Assembly (NCBI RefSeq): GCF_964252635.1
Contig: NZ_CAXUNP010000013.1
Span: forward strand, 1-64,000
DNA: 64,000 nucleotides
Direction: 5' to 3'
Source of the DNA: Jatrophihabitans sp964252635
Lineage (GTDB): Bacteria; Actinomycetota; Actinomycetes; Mycobacteriales; Jatrophihabitantaceae
Shown: in pieces, positions 38,945 through 48,120 of the stretch
Position numbering within the stretch: position 1 is the stretch's first letter
Layout of the letters: each line of letters opens with the position of its first letter
Translations under genes and position numbers: made by a program
Notes under the pieces: generated by a model
Seen by the model: only the letters and a program-made list of their open reading frames with translations
Told to the model about the DNA's origin: nothing
Databases searched by the model: none

Positions 38945-40049
38945 GCAGGTAGATCGTCACCACGCTGCCGCTGCCCAGCGGTGAGTCGAGCAGGTTCTGC
39001 ACGCCCTCGAGCACGAGCAGGTGCAGCAGGAAAACGCCGTAGGACACGTCGCCGAGGTAACGCATCGGCCGGTTGGCGAGCACGGCCAGGACGAGCGGCG
39101 AGGCTCCGAACACCGCCGGCCAGACCAGAGCCGCGGCGACGACGAGGTAGAGCAGCGAGCGCACCAGGCCCTGCTCCGGCGTACGGAAGGTGAGCCCCAG
39201 CGGCCCCGACAGCGGGGTGACGACGAGCAGGTAGGCGCACGCGGCGATCGACCAGCACACCCCTGGATGCGCGCCGAGTTCACGGATCCAGGCCAGCCGC
39301 GGCGCCTCGTCGGGCGTCACCGTCGTCAGATGGGCGTGCACGCCGGCCATGGCCATGCCGGCCGCGAACCACCCGATGGTCGAGGGCAGCCACAGCTGCG
39401 CCGTCGCCAGCCAGGCCGCGCCGGAGGACCAGAAGTACAACGTCCACACCACGCCGAGCACGACGAGGCCGGCGCAGACCAGCGTCGCGGCCCACAGCAG
39501 GCCGAGACGGCCCCGCGCGAGACGCACGATCAGCACCGCGAACGCGGGCAGCACGAGGTAGAACAACGCCTCGGTGCACAGGCTCCAGGTCTGGGTCACG
39601 CCGTTGCGCAGCCAGCCGGGCCGGTAGATCTGCAGCAGCGCGAAGTGCCGCAGCCAGTCACCACTCGTCGCGTTCCGGTTGGACCTCAGCAGCAGCAGCG
39701 CCGCGGTGACCGTGACCCAGTACAGCGGCAGGATGCGCAGGGCGCGGCGCCAGAGGTAGGCGACGAGTCGCACGGGCTGACGCCCTTCGACGTGCGCGAC
39801 GAACCACTCCCGGGACAGCAGGAAGCCGGAGATGACGAAGAAGATGGCCACGCCGACGTCGAGGTGCGCCAGGATCGACGACCCCGGCCCGCGGGAGTAA
39901 CGACCGGTGGCGAAGGCGACGTGGGTCAGCACCACCGCGCCGACGGCGACGGCGCGCAGGCCGTCGAGGGCGGGGAAGCGGTTGTGGTCCGGCGCGCCGT
40001 CGGTGGTGGCGGGCGCCGGCCCGGACGCCTGTTCCTCGGTGGTCGTCAC
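38805..40049 (-). CDS. Acyltransferase 3 family membrane protein
   Basis: 414-residue integral membrane O-acyltransferase with about ten helices. Family signatures: FPALDGLRAVAVGAVVLTH with the catalytic histidine, FFVISGFLLSREW, and WSLCTEALFYL. GTG overlaps the upstream gene as GTGA. It probably acylates (acetyl or succinyl) the polysaccharide made by its neighbours. Its last 140 bases run antisense to the end of aftD. Confidence 0.88.
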   Translation of the reverse strand: MTTTEEQASGPAPATTDGAPDHNRFPALDGLRAVAVGAVVLTHVAFATGRYSRGPGSSILAHLDVGVAIFFVISGFLLSREWFVAHVEGRQPVRLVAYLWRRALRILPLYWVTVTAALLLLRSNRNATSGDWLRHFALLQIYRPGWLRNGVTQTWSLCTEALFYLVLPAFAVLIVRLARGRLGLLWAATLVCAGLVVLGVVWTLYFWSSGAAWLATAQLWLPSTIGWFAAGMAMAGVHAHLTTVTPDEAPRLAWIRELGAHPGVCWSIAACAYLLVVTPLSGPLGLTFRTPEQGLVRSLLYLVVAAALVWPAVFGASPLVLAVLANRPMRYLGDVSYGVFLLHLLVLEGVQNLLDSPLGSGSVVTIYLLTLALTIPVAGLAFRWLERPAMSLRRLVPSRRRSAPTRPPDVATDA

Positions 40050-41965
40050 GGCCCGGTCCCCGGGGTCGGCACGGCGTCGCCGACCTGCACCCTGGCCGTG
40101 CACAACGCGCCCGAGCTCAGGCCGTCGATGGTGATGTGGTCGACCGCTCCGGTGGACATGACGTACACCGCGTGCAGGCCGGCGGCGACGTGGATCGGTG
40201 TGGCGAGCGAGCCGGCCCGCACCGTCGTCGTCGCCGCCTTGCTGGCGATGTACTCGATGCGGACGTACCACGTCCACGGGAATGTCTTGTGGGTCAGCGC
40301 GATCCTCGTCGGCGCGGAGTCCACCCGCCACCCGCAGGCGCCGTCCGGGCCCGGGCGGGCCGCGACCCCGTTCACGCCGGCCAGGCGCGCGTGTCCCGTC
40401 CTGTCCAACACGTAGAGGCTCGACGTCGTGTCACCGGGACCGAACCAGGTGGGCCGCGGGCTGTCGTGTCCGACTAGCGATCGCAGGGTGTTGTAGGGAT
40501 AGACCCAGTGCCATACCGCGCGGTCCGGTGCCTGGCCGTCGGCCAGCATCAAGCTGTGCCCGGTCTGCGCCAGGTCGTGCCGCGCGTTGGCGAAGTACGG
40601 CTTGGCGTAGTTCGGGCGCCAGTAGCGCTCGTACCCGTTGCTCGAGGCCACCGAACTGACGACGTAGACGAAGGACACGGCGACGACGGCCACGAACGCG
40701 ATGCCAGTCGGACGGGCCGGGACGTCGAGGACGGCGCGGTAGGCCGCGAGGGTCTCGCGGGTGGACGCGCGGGGCACGAGACGCTGCGGCTCGCCGCGCG
40801 CGAAGTCGCCGGCGACGGGCATGAACGACAGCCCCAGGACGAGCACGACGACGAGCGCGAGATCGGTGCTGTAACGGTACTCGGTCCCGATGGAGGGGCC
40901 GACCACCGTGGCTCGGCTGTTGGCCACCAGGAACAACGTGGCCGCGGCGTAGCCGAGGGCCAGGAACCAGCCGAACGACGCGCGGACCCACAGCGCGAAC
41001 GAGGCGGCGACGACGGCGGCCGCGGCCAGCGTGGCGAGCCAGACGACGGCCTGTGGCGGGTTTGCCACGGCGGCGTTCCACCCGACCGGGTGCCAGCTCC
41101 ACGGCCCGGAGAACAGCCCCGGCAGGACGGCGTGGCCGTACAGCTCGGTGCCCAGTGTGAACGTGCTGCCGACGCTGGCCCCGCCGCGGGTGGGAGAGGG
41201 CACCTCGGCCACGTAGTAGCCGGCGTAGCCAAACGCGACCACGCCGTAGGCGATCCAGAGCCACCAGTGCGCACGGGCGACGCGCAGCACCCGCCGCACG
41301 CCGGTGCCGCCGCCGAAATACAGCACCGTGAACGCCGCGATGAACGGCACGATCAGCAGGGTCTTCTCGGAGAACAGCAGACCCGCGACCACTGCGGCGA
41401 CGGCGGCGGCACCACGCCACCACGCACCGGTCCGCAGGTACCGCACGTGCATCAGCAGGGCGGTCGCCATGGCGAGCTGGAGGGGCAGCTGGTTGATCGC
41501 CGCCGCCCACCACACGAACGCCGGCAGGTTCATCGGCGAGAACAGGTACACGGTGAGCGGGATCAGGATTCCGGGTCGTGGCCCGAAGAGCTCGCGCAGC
41601 AGCCGGAACACGACGAACCCCGTGAGCGCCTGCACGGCGACGTCCAGCGTCGCCACGGGCACGAAGTTCATCGGCCACAGATCGGTGAGGACGCGGATGA
41701 CCGCGAACCCGCCCGGCATCAGATGGCTGTTGTAGTCGTGCAGCAGGTAGGCGCGGCTCCAGAACGGCAGCGCTCGGGCCCGGCCGATGAAGGCGAAGTC
41801 GTCACCGACGAACCATCCGCGGTAGCACAGCCATCCGCGGTAGGCGGCCTGTACGGCGATGAGGCCGAGCGCGATGCGCAGCACGAGCCGACCGGCGTCG
41901 GGCGCTGCTCGCGCGTCCTCGGACGGGGCCGCGGCGGCGGTTTCGGTGCGCGTGGACGTGCTCAC
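40046..41965 (-). CDS. Polytopic membrane protein, probable GT-C glycosyltransferase
   Basis: 639 residues with about eleven helices and a soluble C-terminal domain (about 505-639). After helix 1 an acidic loop GDDFAF appears, the usual place of the GT-C catalytic acids. The rest is not close to a family I can name. The C-terminus resembles a small beta-domain. GTG overlaps the flippase stop as GTGA. Envelope glycan assembly is inferred from the neighbours. Confidence 0.6.
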   Translation of the reverse strand: MSTSTRTETAAAAPSEDARAAPDAGRLVLRIALGLIAVQAAYRGWLCYRGWFVGDDFAFIGRARALPFWSRAYLLHDYNSHLMPGGFAVIRVLTDLWPMNFVPVATLDVAVQALTGFVVFRLLRELFGPRPGILIPLTVYLFSPMNLPAFVWWAAAINQLPLQLAMATALLMHVRYLRTGAWWRGAAAVAAVVAGLLFSEKTLLIVPFIAAFTVLYFGGGTGVRRVLRVARAHWWLWIAYGVVAFGYAGYYVAEVPSPTRGGASVGSTFTLGTELYGHAVLPGLFSGPWSWHPVGWNAAVANPPQAVVWLATLAAAAVVAASFALWVRASFGWFLALGYAAATLFLVANSRATVVGPSIGTEYRYSTDLALVVVLVLGLSFMPVAGDFARGEPQRLVPRASTRETLAAYRAVLDVPARPTGIAFVAVVAVSFVYVVSSVASSNGYERYWRPNYAKPYFANARHDLAQTGHSLMLADGQAPDRAVWHWVYPYNTLRSLVGHDSPRPTWFGPGDTTSSLYVLDRTGHARLAGVNGVAARPGPDGACGWRVDSAPTRIALTHKTFPWTWYVRIEYIASKAATTTVRAGSLATPIHVAAGLHAVYVMSTGAVDHITIDGLSSGALCTARVQVGDAVPTPGTGP

Positions 41966-43209
41966 GGCGACACCTCGGCGGTCACCGGGTCGAGCGGGGT
42001 CACCGGGCGCGGAGCGGGCCGGCGCAGCGTGACCACGATGATGACCGCGGCGCCCACCGCGACCACGACCGCCACCAGCGACGCGACCGTGGTCGCGCTC
42101 GTATCCCGGTCGAGCGGGGCGACGACGAGGACCTCGGCCAGCATGGTCATCCACACGACGGCCGTCAGCCCGGAGCGTCGCACCGCGAGGGCGGCGAGGA
42201 CGGCGAACTGGACGAGAGCCAGGAAGGACCCGGTCGCGGCGTAGATCCAGCCGGTGTGTACCAGGCCGTGGTAGCCACCGCCGACGGCACCGACGACGAG
42301 CCCGCCGGCCAGCGCGGTCCCGAGGACGACGGCAGCCCCGATCGCCGCGATGAGGGCCAGCGCCTCGCGGACCGTGCGGCGGTGGTGCTGGTGCGAGGCC
42401 AGGCGGCTGAACACCAGGGTGCCCACCGTCTGCGGGAGCCACAGCGCGGCGCGGGTGATGATCGAGCCGGCCGCGTACTGAGCGGCGGCGCCCGATGCGA
42501 GCACGTGCCGCGCGAGCAGCAGGTCCAGGCTGCTCAGCAGCAGCACGCTGCCGTGCCCGTGGCCCGCGTGCAGGATCTCGCGCAGCAGGCCGAGCCCGTG
42601 GTCGACCGTGCGGTGCACGTCGGGTCGGGACAGGGTGAGCCCGACCGCCACCGCGACCAGGGAGCCGACGGCCACACCGGCGACGGCCGCGGTCGCCGAC
42701 CGTCCGACGGCGAGTCCGAGCAGCCCCCCGCCGGACCGGCCGGCCTGCTGGATCGCGGTGAGCGCGGCGAACCTGCCGAACCGGGCGGCGCCCTGGGCGA
42801 AGCCGAGCAGCGGGCCGAAGCAGGTGGTGGGCACGACGGCGGCCGCGACCAGGACGGGGCCCAGGGCGCCGGACAGGTGCAGGAACGTCGTCAGCGGTTC
42901 GGCCAGGGCCGCGAGCACACCGCCGCAGGCCAGCGCGAGCCCGGCGACGGTCACCAGGACACCGGCGGTGTCGCCGGCCGCCCTGCGCCGCGCGGCGACG
43001 GTCTGCACCGCAATGGCCGGGACGGTGCCCACGAGCAGGACGCCGAGCAGCGACACCAGCTCGCCGAACGCGTCATGGTCGAGCGCGCGTGCGCCGGCCA
43101 GCAGCAGGACATAGGCCAGTAGGTTCCCGGCCACGGCGGTCGCGGGCACGGCGAGCACCGCACTGCGGGCGCAGCGCGTCGTCAATCCCTGCAACGGGGT
43201 GGTCAACAT
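41962..43209 (-). CDS. Polysaccharide flippase (MOP/Wzx-like)
   Basis: 415 residues with about 12-14 helices, including PTTCFGPLLGFAQGAARFG and ARALDHDAFGELVSLLG, typical of Wzx/PST exporters. The ATG at 43209 is preferred; an in-frame GTG at 43275 would add 22 polar residues. First gene of the trio flippase-GT-C-acyltransferase, so it likely moves lipid-linked sugar across the membrane. Confidence 0.75.
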   Translation of the reverse strand: MLTTPLQGLTTRCARSAVLAVPATAVAGNLLAYVLLLAGARALDHDAFGELVSLLGVLLVGTVPAIAVQTVAARRRAAGDTAGVLVTVAGLALACGGVLAALAEPLTTFLHLSGALGPVLVAAAVVPTTCFGPLLGFAQGAARFGRFAALTAIQQAGRSGGGLLGLAVGRSATAAVAGVAVGSLVAVAVGLTLSRPDVHRTVDHGLGLLREILHAGHGHGSVLLLSSLDLLLARHVLASGAAAQYAAGSIITRAALWLPQTVGTLVFSRLASHQHHRRTVREALALIAAIGAAVVLGTALAGGLVVGAVGGGYHGLVHTGWIYAATGSFLALVQFAVLAALAVRRSGLTAVVWMTMLAEVLVVAPLDRDTSATTVASLVAVVVAVGAAVIIVVTLRRPAPRPVTPLDPVTAEVSP

Positions 43210-43353
43210 GGGTCCATACGTCGGTACCGGCACCGCAAGGTTGCCTGCCCCGTCGGCCTTGCGCAAGCGACGCACCGCGGCGCTCTGGTCTGGCGCCGGC
43301 CGTGGCCATCCTTGCTACAGTGCCTTGCCGGTTTCAAACGTTTGGGGTTTGTC

Positions 43354-43521
43354 ATGCGCACTGTCGTGTCCTCGGTTGCTGCTGCCCTGGTGGCGCTCGC
43401 TCTCGCTGCCGTCGCGGCCTATGGAGTGGTGGCCGCCAACACCAGCGCGCCGTCCAAGAACCCCGCCGGGCAGAACCACAACGGCGACGTCGGCTCGAAC
43501 TCCGCCTTCTACGGCAACTGA
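43354..43521 (+). CDS. DUF2613-type small membrane peptide
   Basis: 55 residues: one hydrophobic helix (about 5-26) and a short extracytoplasmic tail ending SNSAFYGN. The pattern fits DUF2613, a ~55-residue family; in M. tuberculosis such a gene (Rv0236A) lies beside aftD. ATG follows TTTGGGG by a few bases and a TACAGT box lies at 43316. Function unknown; likely an accessory of the arabinan machinery. Confidence 0.65.
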   Translation: MRTVVSSVAAALVALALAAVAAYGVVAANTSAPSKNPAGQNHNGDVGSNSAFYGN

Positions 43522-43526
43522 CGCCG

Positions 43527-44588
43527 ATGGCTCACGACGGCATGGCGGACGGTCAGGAGCCGCGTCGAGGTGGCACCGCGCGACGCGTCTTCGGCGTCCT
43601 CCTCATCGGCGTCGGCGTCTTCGGGATCGTGATGGCGTTCGTCTTCCCGTTCGTCATCGTGCCGCACTCGAAGAAGACCCCGCTCGACCTCGACATCACG
43701 CAGCGTTCCAGCGGCCCGGCCAAACTGCTGGACCCGAAGACCAACACCCTGCAGAACGTGCAGCTGCGGGCGACGCGGGTCGTCAAGACCGATTCCAAGT
43801 ACTCGAACGACACCGACACGACCGTCAACGAGACGCTGTGCATCGTCAAGGTCGTCGGCAACACGCCGGACTGCACGAAGGACAGCCGGCTGCTGAGCCT
43901 GACCACCGATCGCGTCACGGCCAACCGCAAGAGCGGCGAAGCGGTGCACGTCGCGGGTTGGAACGAGAACGTCAACGGCAAGTCGGTGCGTCACACGGGG
44001 CTGTCGTACAAGTTCCCCATCGACACCGAGAAGAAGACGTACCAGTTCTACGAACCCGATCTGACGGCCGCGTTCCCGGCGACCTACCAGGGCACCGAGA
44101 AGGTCAAGGGGCTCAAGACGTACAAGTTCGTGTCGAACACCGGTCAGCAGAAGTACAAGCTCTTCGGCACCATCGCCGGCTTCTACACCGACACGCGGAC
44201 GGTGTGGGTCGAGCCGCAGACCGGCACGATCGTCAAAGGCACCGAGCACCAGGTGCAGAACCTGGGCGACGCGAACGGCAAGCCCGGCCAGCTGGCTCTC
44301 GACACCACGCTGAGCTTCGAGGACAGCGCGATCACGTACCAGACCAACTACGCGAAGAGCAAGATCGACGATCTCAAGCTCGCCGGTGTGTGGGCGCCAC
44401 TGGCCTGCGGCATCGTCGGTCTCCTCGCCCTGGTCGGCGCCTTCCTGCTCCTCGGGCGCAGACGACGCCCGGCCACGGGTGGGGACGGTGGCCAGCACCG
44501 TCCCGGCGGCGGCCCCGGGGACGGCCCGGACGACGGTTCGGACTACGACCCGAACTACTCGCCCTTCGCGGGCAGCACGCACACGTAG
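43527..44588 (+). CDS. DUF3068 (PorA family) membrane-anchored protein
   Basis: 353 residues with a helix near 20-43, a large exported domain (about 45-290) rich in Lys and Thr, a second helix (about 293-315) and an acidic Gly/Asp-rich tail. This two-anchor layout and the core VWVEPQTGTIVKGTEHQ match DUF3068, called the PorA family in Corynebacterineae. It lies five bases after the DUF2613 gene and overlaps the convergent methyltransferase by 34 bases. True porin function is unproven. Confidence 0.75.
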   Translation: MAHDGMADGQEPRRGGTARRVFGVLLIGVGVFGIVMAFVFPFVIVPHSKKTPLDLDITQRSSGPAKLLDPKTNTLQNVQLRATRVVKTDSKYSNDTDTTVNETLCIVKVVGNTPDCTKDSRLLSLTTDRVTANRKSGEAVHVAGWNENVNGKSVRHTGLSYKFPIDTEKKTYQFYEPDLTAAFPATYQGTEKVKGLKTYKFVSNTGQQKYKLFGTIAGFYTDTRTVWVEPQTGTIVKGTEHQVQNLGDANGKPGQLALDTTLSFEDSAITYQTNYAKSKIDDLKLAGVWAPLACGIVGLLALVGAFLLLGRRRRPATGGDGGQHRPGGGPGDGPDDGSDYDPNYSPFAGSTHT

Positions 44589-45388
44589 ATCGCGGTCCCG
44601 GGCAGGATCGCCCCGCGCAAGGGCGACCACTGACCCCACACCTGCGTGTGACCCGCGGGCCACTCGGGCTCGACGACGTCGACGAGCTGCAGGCCGGCCG
44701 CGGTGATCTCGCGGACGCGGTCGCCCAACGTGCGGTGGTGCTCGACGTAGGTCGGCATGCCGTCCTCGTCGTACTCGACGTAGGGCGTGCGGTCCGAGTA
44801 CGGCATGGTGGCGACCAGTCCGCCCGGCCCGGGGTCGTCCGGGAACGCCCAGCGGGTCGGGTGGGTGGTCGCGAACACCCATCGACCGCCGGGGCGGAGC
44901 ACCCGCGCCACCTCGCGCATCAGCCGGGCGCTGTCGGCCACGAACTGGATCGCGCCGAACGCCGTGAAGGCGAGGTCGAAGGACGCGTCCCGGAACGGGA
45001 TGTGTTCGGCGTCGGCCTGCACCAGCGGCACGTCGAGACCGGTGTCGGCGTTGCCGGTGCGCGCGTGGCGCAGCATGCCGCCGGAGAGGTCGAACGCGAA
45101 CGGGTGGGCGCCCTGCCCGACCAGCCAGCGCGAGCACATCGCCGCGCCGCAACCGACCTCCAGGATGCGGCGACCGCGCACGTCGCCCAGCAGGTGCGCG
45201 TCCTGCTCGCGCAGGTTCTCGGGGCACCACACGAAGTCGGCCTCGCCGAGGAAGCGGCCGTGCTCGGCCTGGTAGCCGTCGGCGTCGGTGTCCCACCACG
45301 CGCGGCTGGCCCGCACCGAGGTGGGGGAGTCGGCCGGGCGGCGCCCCACGCCGACCGCCTGCCCGACCGAGCCGTCACCGGAGGACAT
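44555..45388 (-). CDS. Class I SAM-dependent methyltransferase
   Basis: 277 residues with the Rossmann motif I LEVGCGAAMCSRWL, motif II FAFDLSGGML, and post-motif VLRPGGRWVFATTHP. Substrate unknown. The ATG follows a TAGGGT box by six bases, predicting a leaderless transcript, and is divergent from an esterase with a similar promoter. Tail-to-tail overlap with DUF3068 gene. Confidence 0.88.
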   Translation of the reverse strand: MSSGDGSVGQAVGVGRRPADSPTSVRASRAWWDTDADGYQAEHGRFLGEADFVWCPENLREQDAHLLGDVRGRRILEVGCGAAMCSRWLVGQGAHPFAFDLSGGMLRHARTGNADTGLDVPLVQADAEHIPFRDASFDLAFTAFGAIQFVADSARLMREVARVLRPGGRWVFATTHPTRWAFPDDPGPGGLVATMPYSDRTPYVEYDEDGMPTYVEHHRTLGDRVREITAAGLQLVDVVEPEWPAGHTQVWGQWSPLRGAILPGTAIYVCVLPAKGE

Positions 45389-45394
45389 ACGCCG

Positions 45395-45400
45395 ACCCTA
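45395..45400 (-). promoter_or_regulatory. -10 box of the methyltransferase gene
   Basis: TAGGGT on the minus strand, six bases before the ATG at 45388. Together with the plus-strand box at 45424 it forms back-to-back promoters only 23 bases apart. Confidence 0.5.
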
Positions 45401-45423
45401 GTGTTCTGCAGGTTACCGATGAG

Positions 45424-45429
45424 TAGGGT
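45424..45429 (+). promoter_or_regulatory. -10 box of the esterase gene
   Basis: TAGGGT, seven bases before the ATG at 45437; leaderless start predicted. Its -35 region would overlap the -10 of the opposing promoter. Confidence 0.5.
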
Positions 45430-45436
45430 CCGTGCC

Positions 45437-46411
45437 ATGCCGCTTCCGCTGAGGACCCGCGTGTTCTGGGGCCTGTACCGCACCTTCGACGTCGCGCCCG
45501 CCATGCAGCAGCCGGCCGACAAGGTCCGCAAGGCCGCCGACCGCCGGGCCAAGTCGCTCGCCCTGCCCGGGTCCAGGTTCATCGTGGGCCGGACGGATCC
45601 GCGGGTCACGGTTCGCGACGACACCGCCACGCTGCCCGACGGCACGGCCCTGCCCATCCGGGTCTACCGGCCCGGCGCCGCCCCGTCAGGGGAGCGGCTG
45701 CCCGTCGTCCTCAACTTCCACGGGGGCGGCTGGGTGTCGGGCAACATGCGGCAGTCCGAGTGGTGGGCCAGCTCCGTCGCCGCGGAGGCCGGCGTCGTGG
45801 TCGTCTCCGTCGGCTACCGCCTCGCCCCCGAGCACCCGTATCCGAGCCCGCCGGAGGACTGCTACGCGGCCACCGTGTGGGTGGCCGAGCACGCGGCCGA
45901 CCTCGGGGTCGACGCCGAGCGGCTCGCGGTCATGGGCGACAGCGCCGGCGGCAACCTGGCCGCGGTGGTGGCCATGATGGCCCGCGACCGCTCGGGCCCG
46001 GCGATCGCGCTGCAGGTGCTGCTCTACCCGTCGGTCGACTTCGTCGGCGACTACCCGTCCGAGGACGAGAACGCGCACGCGCCCGTCCTGGCCAAGAAGG
46101 ACCTCGACAACGTCCCGGACCTGTACTTCCACGGCACCGATCACGAGCGGGGGGAGCCGTACGCCTCGCCGCTGCGCGGCACCCACGAGAACCTGCCGCC
46201 GGCGCTGATCCAGACGGCCCAGTACGACCCGTTGCGCGACCACGGCCTCGCCTACGCGGCGGCGCTGCGAGAGGCGGGGGTCGCGGCGCGCCACACCAAC
46301 TACGTGAACGCCGTGCACGGCTACATCTCGCTGCCCGGGGTCGTTCCCGCGGCGCGGCAGGCGCTGGGCGAGGCCGCAGCCGAGATCCGCAGCGCGCTGG
46401 GAGCCGGCTGA
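45437..46411 (+). CDS. Alpha/beta hydrolase, hormone-sensitive lipase type
   Basis: Esterase/lipase of 324 residues. Oxyanion motif HGGGW (95-99), nucleophile S169 in GDSAGG, acid D264 (YDPLRD) and base H294 (VHGY) form the full triad. GYRLAPEHPYP is typical of this family. Cytoplasmic, no signal peptide. Substrate not predictable; last gene before rpsA. Confidence 0.92.
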   Translation: MPLPLRTRVFWGLYRTFDVAPAMQQPADKVRKAADRRAKSLALPGSRFIVGRTDPRVTVRDDTATLPDGTALPIRVYRPGAAPSGERLPVVLNFHGGGWVSGNMRQSEWWASSVAAEAGVVVVSVGYRLAPEHPYPSPPEDCYAATVWVAEHAADLGVDAERLAVMGDSAGGNLAAVVAMMARDRSGPAIALQVLLYPSVDFVGDYPSEDENAHAPVLAKKDLDNVPDLYFHGTDHERGEPYASPLRGTHENLPPALIQTAQYDPLRDHGLAYAAALREAGVAARHTNYVNAVHGYISLPGVVPAARQALGEAAAEIRSALGAG

Positions 46412-46548
46412 CCGCCGCAGATTTCGGCGAAGCTGAGCGGGCGGGTATTGTCGTATGTGGACAGGTCTGCGGCCTCGATCAGGCGTAGGCCCCAGAAATC
46501 AGGCCTCTCCGCGACCGACCACTCACATTGTCAGGATCCATCCACTCA

Positions 46549-48042
46549 ATGACGTCCACCGTAGAAGCACCGGCCGGCTCGACCACCTCGGGCGGCACCC
46601 CGCAAGTAGCCATCAACGACATCGGCACCGCTGAGGACTTCCTCGCAGCCATCGACCAGACGATCAAGTACTTCAACGACGGCGACATCGTCGAGGGCAC
46701 CATCGTCAAGGTCGACCGGGACGAGGTCCTGCTCGACATCGGCTACAAGACCGAGGGCGTCATCCCCTCGCGCGAACTCTCGATCAAGCACGACGTCGAC
46801 CCCAACGAGGTCGTTTCCGTGGGCGACGAGGTCGAGGCCCTGGTCCTCCAGAAGGAGGACAAGGAAGGCCGCCTGATCCTGTCCAAGAAGCGCGCGCAGT
46901 ACGAGCGCGCCTGGGGCACGATCGAGGAGAAGAAGGACAACGACGAGGTCGTCGAGGGCACCGTCATCGAGGTCGTCAAGGGCGGTCTGATCCTGGACAT
47001 CGGCCTGCGCGGCTTCCTGCCCGCGTCGCTGGTCGAGATGCGCCGCGTGCGCGACCTGCAGCCCTACGTCGGCAAGACGCTCGAGGCCAAGATCATCGAG
47101 CTCGACAAGAACCGCAACAACGTGGTGCTCTCGCGCCGTGCGTGGCTCGAGCAGACCCAGTCCGAGGTGCGCAGCGAGTTCCTGAACAAGCTGGCCAAGG
47201 GCCAGGTCCGCACCGGTGTCGTGTCCTCGATCGTCAACTTCGGTGCGTTCGTGGACCTCGGCGGCGTCGACGGTCTCGTGCACGTCTCCGAGCTGTCCTG
47301 GAAGCACATCGACCACCCGTCCGAGGTCGTCGAGGTGGGCCAGGAGGTCACCGTCGAGGTACTGGACATCGACCTGGACCGCGAGCGCGTCTCGCTGTCG
47401 CTCAAGGCGACCCAGGAAGACCCGTGGCGGCACTTCGCCCGCACCCACCAGATCGGCCAGGTCGTGCCCGGCAAGGTCACGAAGCTGGTTCCGTTCGGTG
47501 CGTTCGTCCGCGTCCAGGACGGCATCGAGGGTCTGGTGCACATCTCCGAGCTGGCCGAGCGTCACGTCGAGATCCCGGAGCAGGTCGTCAACGTGGGCGA
47601 CGACCTTCTCGTTAAGGTCATCGACATCGACCTCGAGCGGCGCCGCATCTCGCTGTCGCTCAAGCAGGCCAACGAGGGTGCGCTCACCGACGACTCGTTC
47701 GACCCGGCGCAGTACGGCATGGAAGCCCAGTACGACGACAAGGGCAACTACATCTACCCCGAGGGCTTCGACCCCGAGACCAACGAGTGGCTCGAAGGCT
47801 ACGACGAGGCTCGCGAGGCGTGGGAGAAGCGTTACGCGTCCGCGCGGGAGCGTTTCGAGGCGCACAAGAAGCAGCTCGAGGACGCGCAGAAGGCCGATGC
47901 CGACGCGGCGTCGGACTCCGGCGAGGCAACGTCCTACAGCTCGGACGCCCCGTCGACCGGCGACGAGTCGGCCGACACCGGCGGCTCGCTGGCCTCCGAC
48001 GAGGCGCTCGCCGCGCTGCGGGAGAAGCTCGCCGGCCGCTGA
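46549..48042 (+). CDS. rpsA: 30S ribosomal protein bS1
   Basis: 497 residues with four S1 RNA-binding repeats (about 35-105, 122-190, 207-280, 292-365) and an acidic, disordered C-terminal tail (about 370-497), as in actinobacterial S1. The ATG at 46549 is used because AGGA lies 13 bases upstream; a start at 46528 would add seven residues. A TATTGT box at 46446 in the 137-base upstream spacer may be the promoter. Followed by a very strong terminator. Normally next to polA. Confidence 0.96.
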   Translation: MTSTVEAPAGSTTSGGTPQVAINDIGTAEDFLAAIDQTIKYFNDGDIVEGTIVKVDRDEVLLDIGYKTEGVIPSRELSIKHDVDPNEVVSVGDEVEALVLQKEDKEGRLILSKKRAQYERAWGTIEEKKDNDEVVEGTVIEVVKGGLILDIGLRGFLPASLVEMRRVRDLQPYVGKTLEAKIIELDKNRNNVVLSRRAWLEQTQSEVRSEFLNKLAKGQVRTGVVSSIVNFGAFVDLGGVDGLVHVSELSWKHIDHPSEVVEVGQEVTVEVLDIDLDRERVSLSLKATQEDPWRHFARTHQIGQVVPGKVTKLVPFGAFVRVQDGIEGLVHISELAERHVEIPEQVVNVGDDLLVKVIDIDLERRRISLSLKQANEGALTDDSFDPAQYGMEAQYDDKGNYIYPEGFDPETNEWLEGYDEAREAWEKRYASARERFEAHKKQLEDAQKADADAASDSGEATSYSSDAPSTGDESADTGGSLASDEALAALREKLAGR

Positions 48043-48054
48043 GCAGCAGCCATT

Positions 48055-48093
48055 GACGAAGGGCCCCGGGATGACCTCCCGGGGCCCTTCGTC
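48055..48093 (+). terminator. rpsA terminator
   Basis: Perfect 17-bp inverted repeat (48055-48071 with 48077-48093), loop TGACC, core GGGCCCCGGGA, followed by GTTCTTGG. The strongest terminator hairpin in the window. Confidence 0.92.
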
Positions 48094-48120
48094 GTTCTTG
48101 GCTGACGTCCTCCACCTGCC

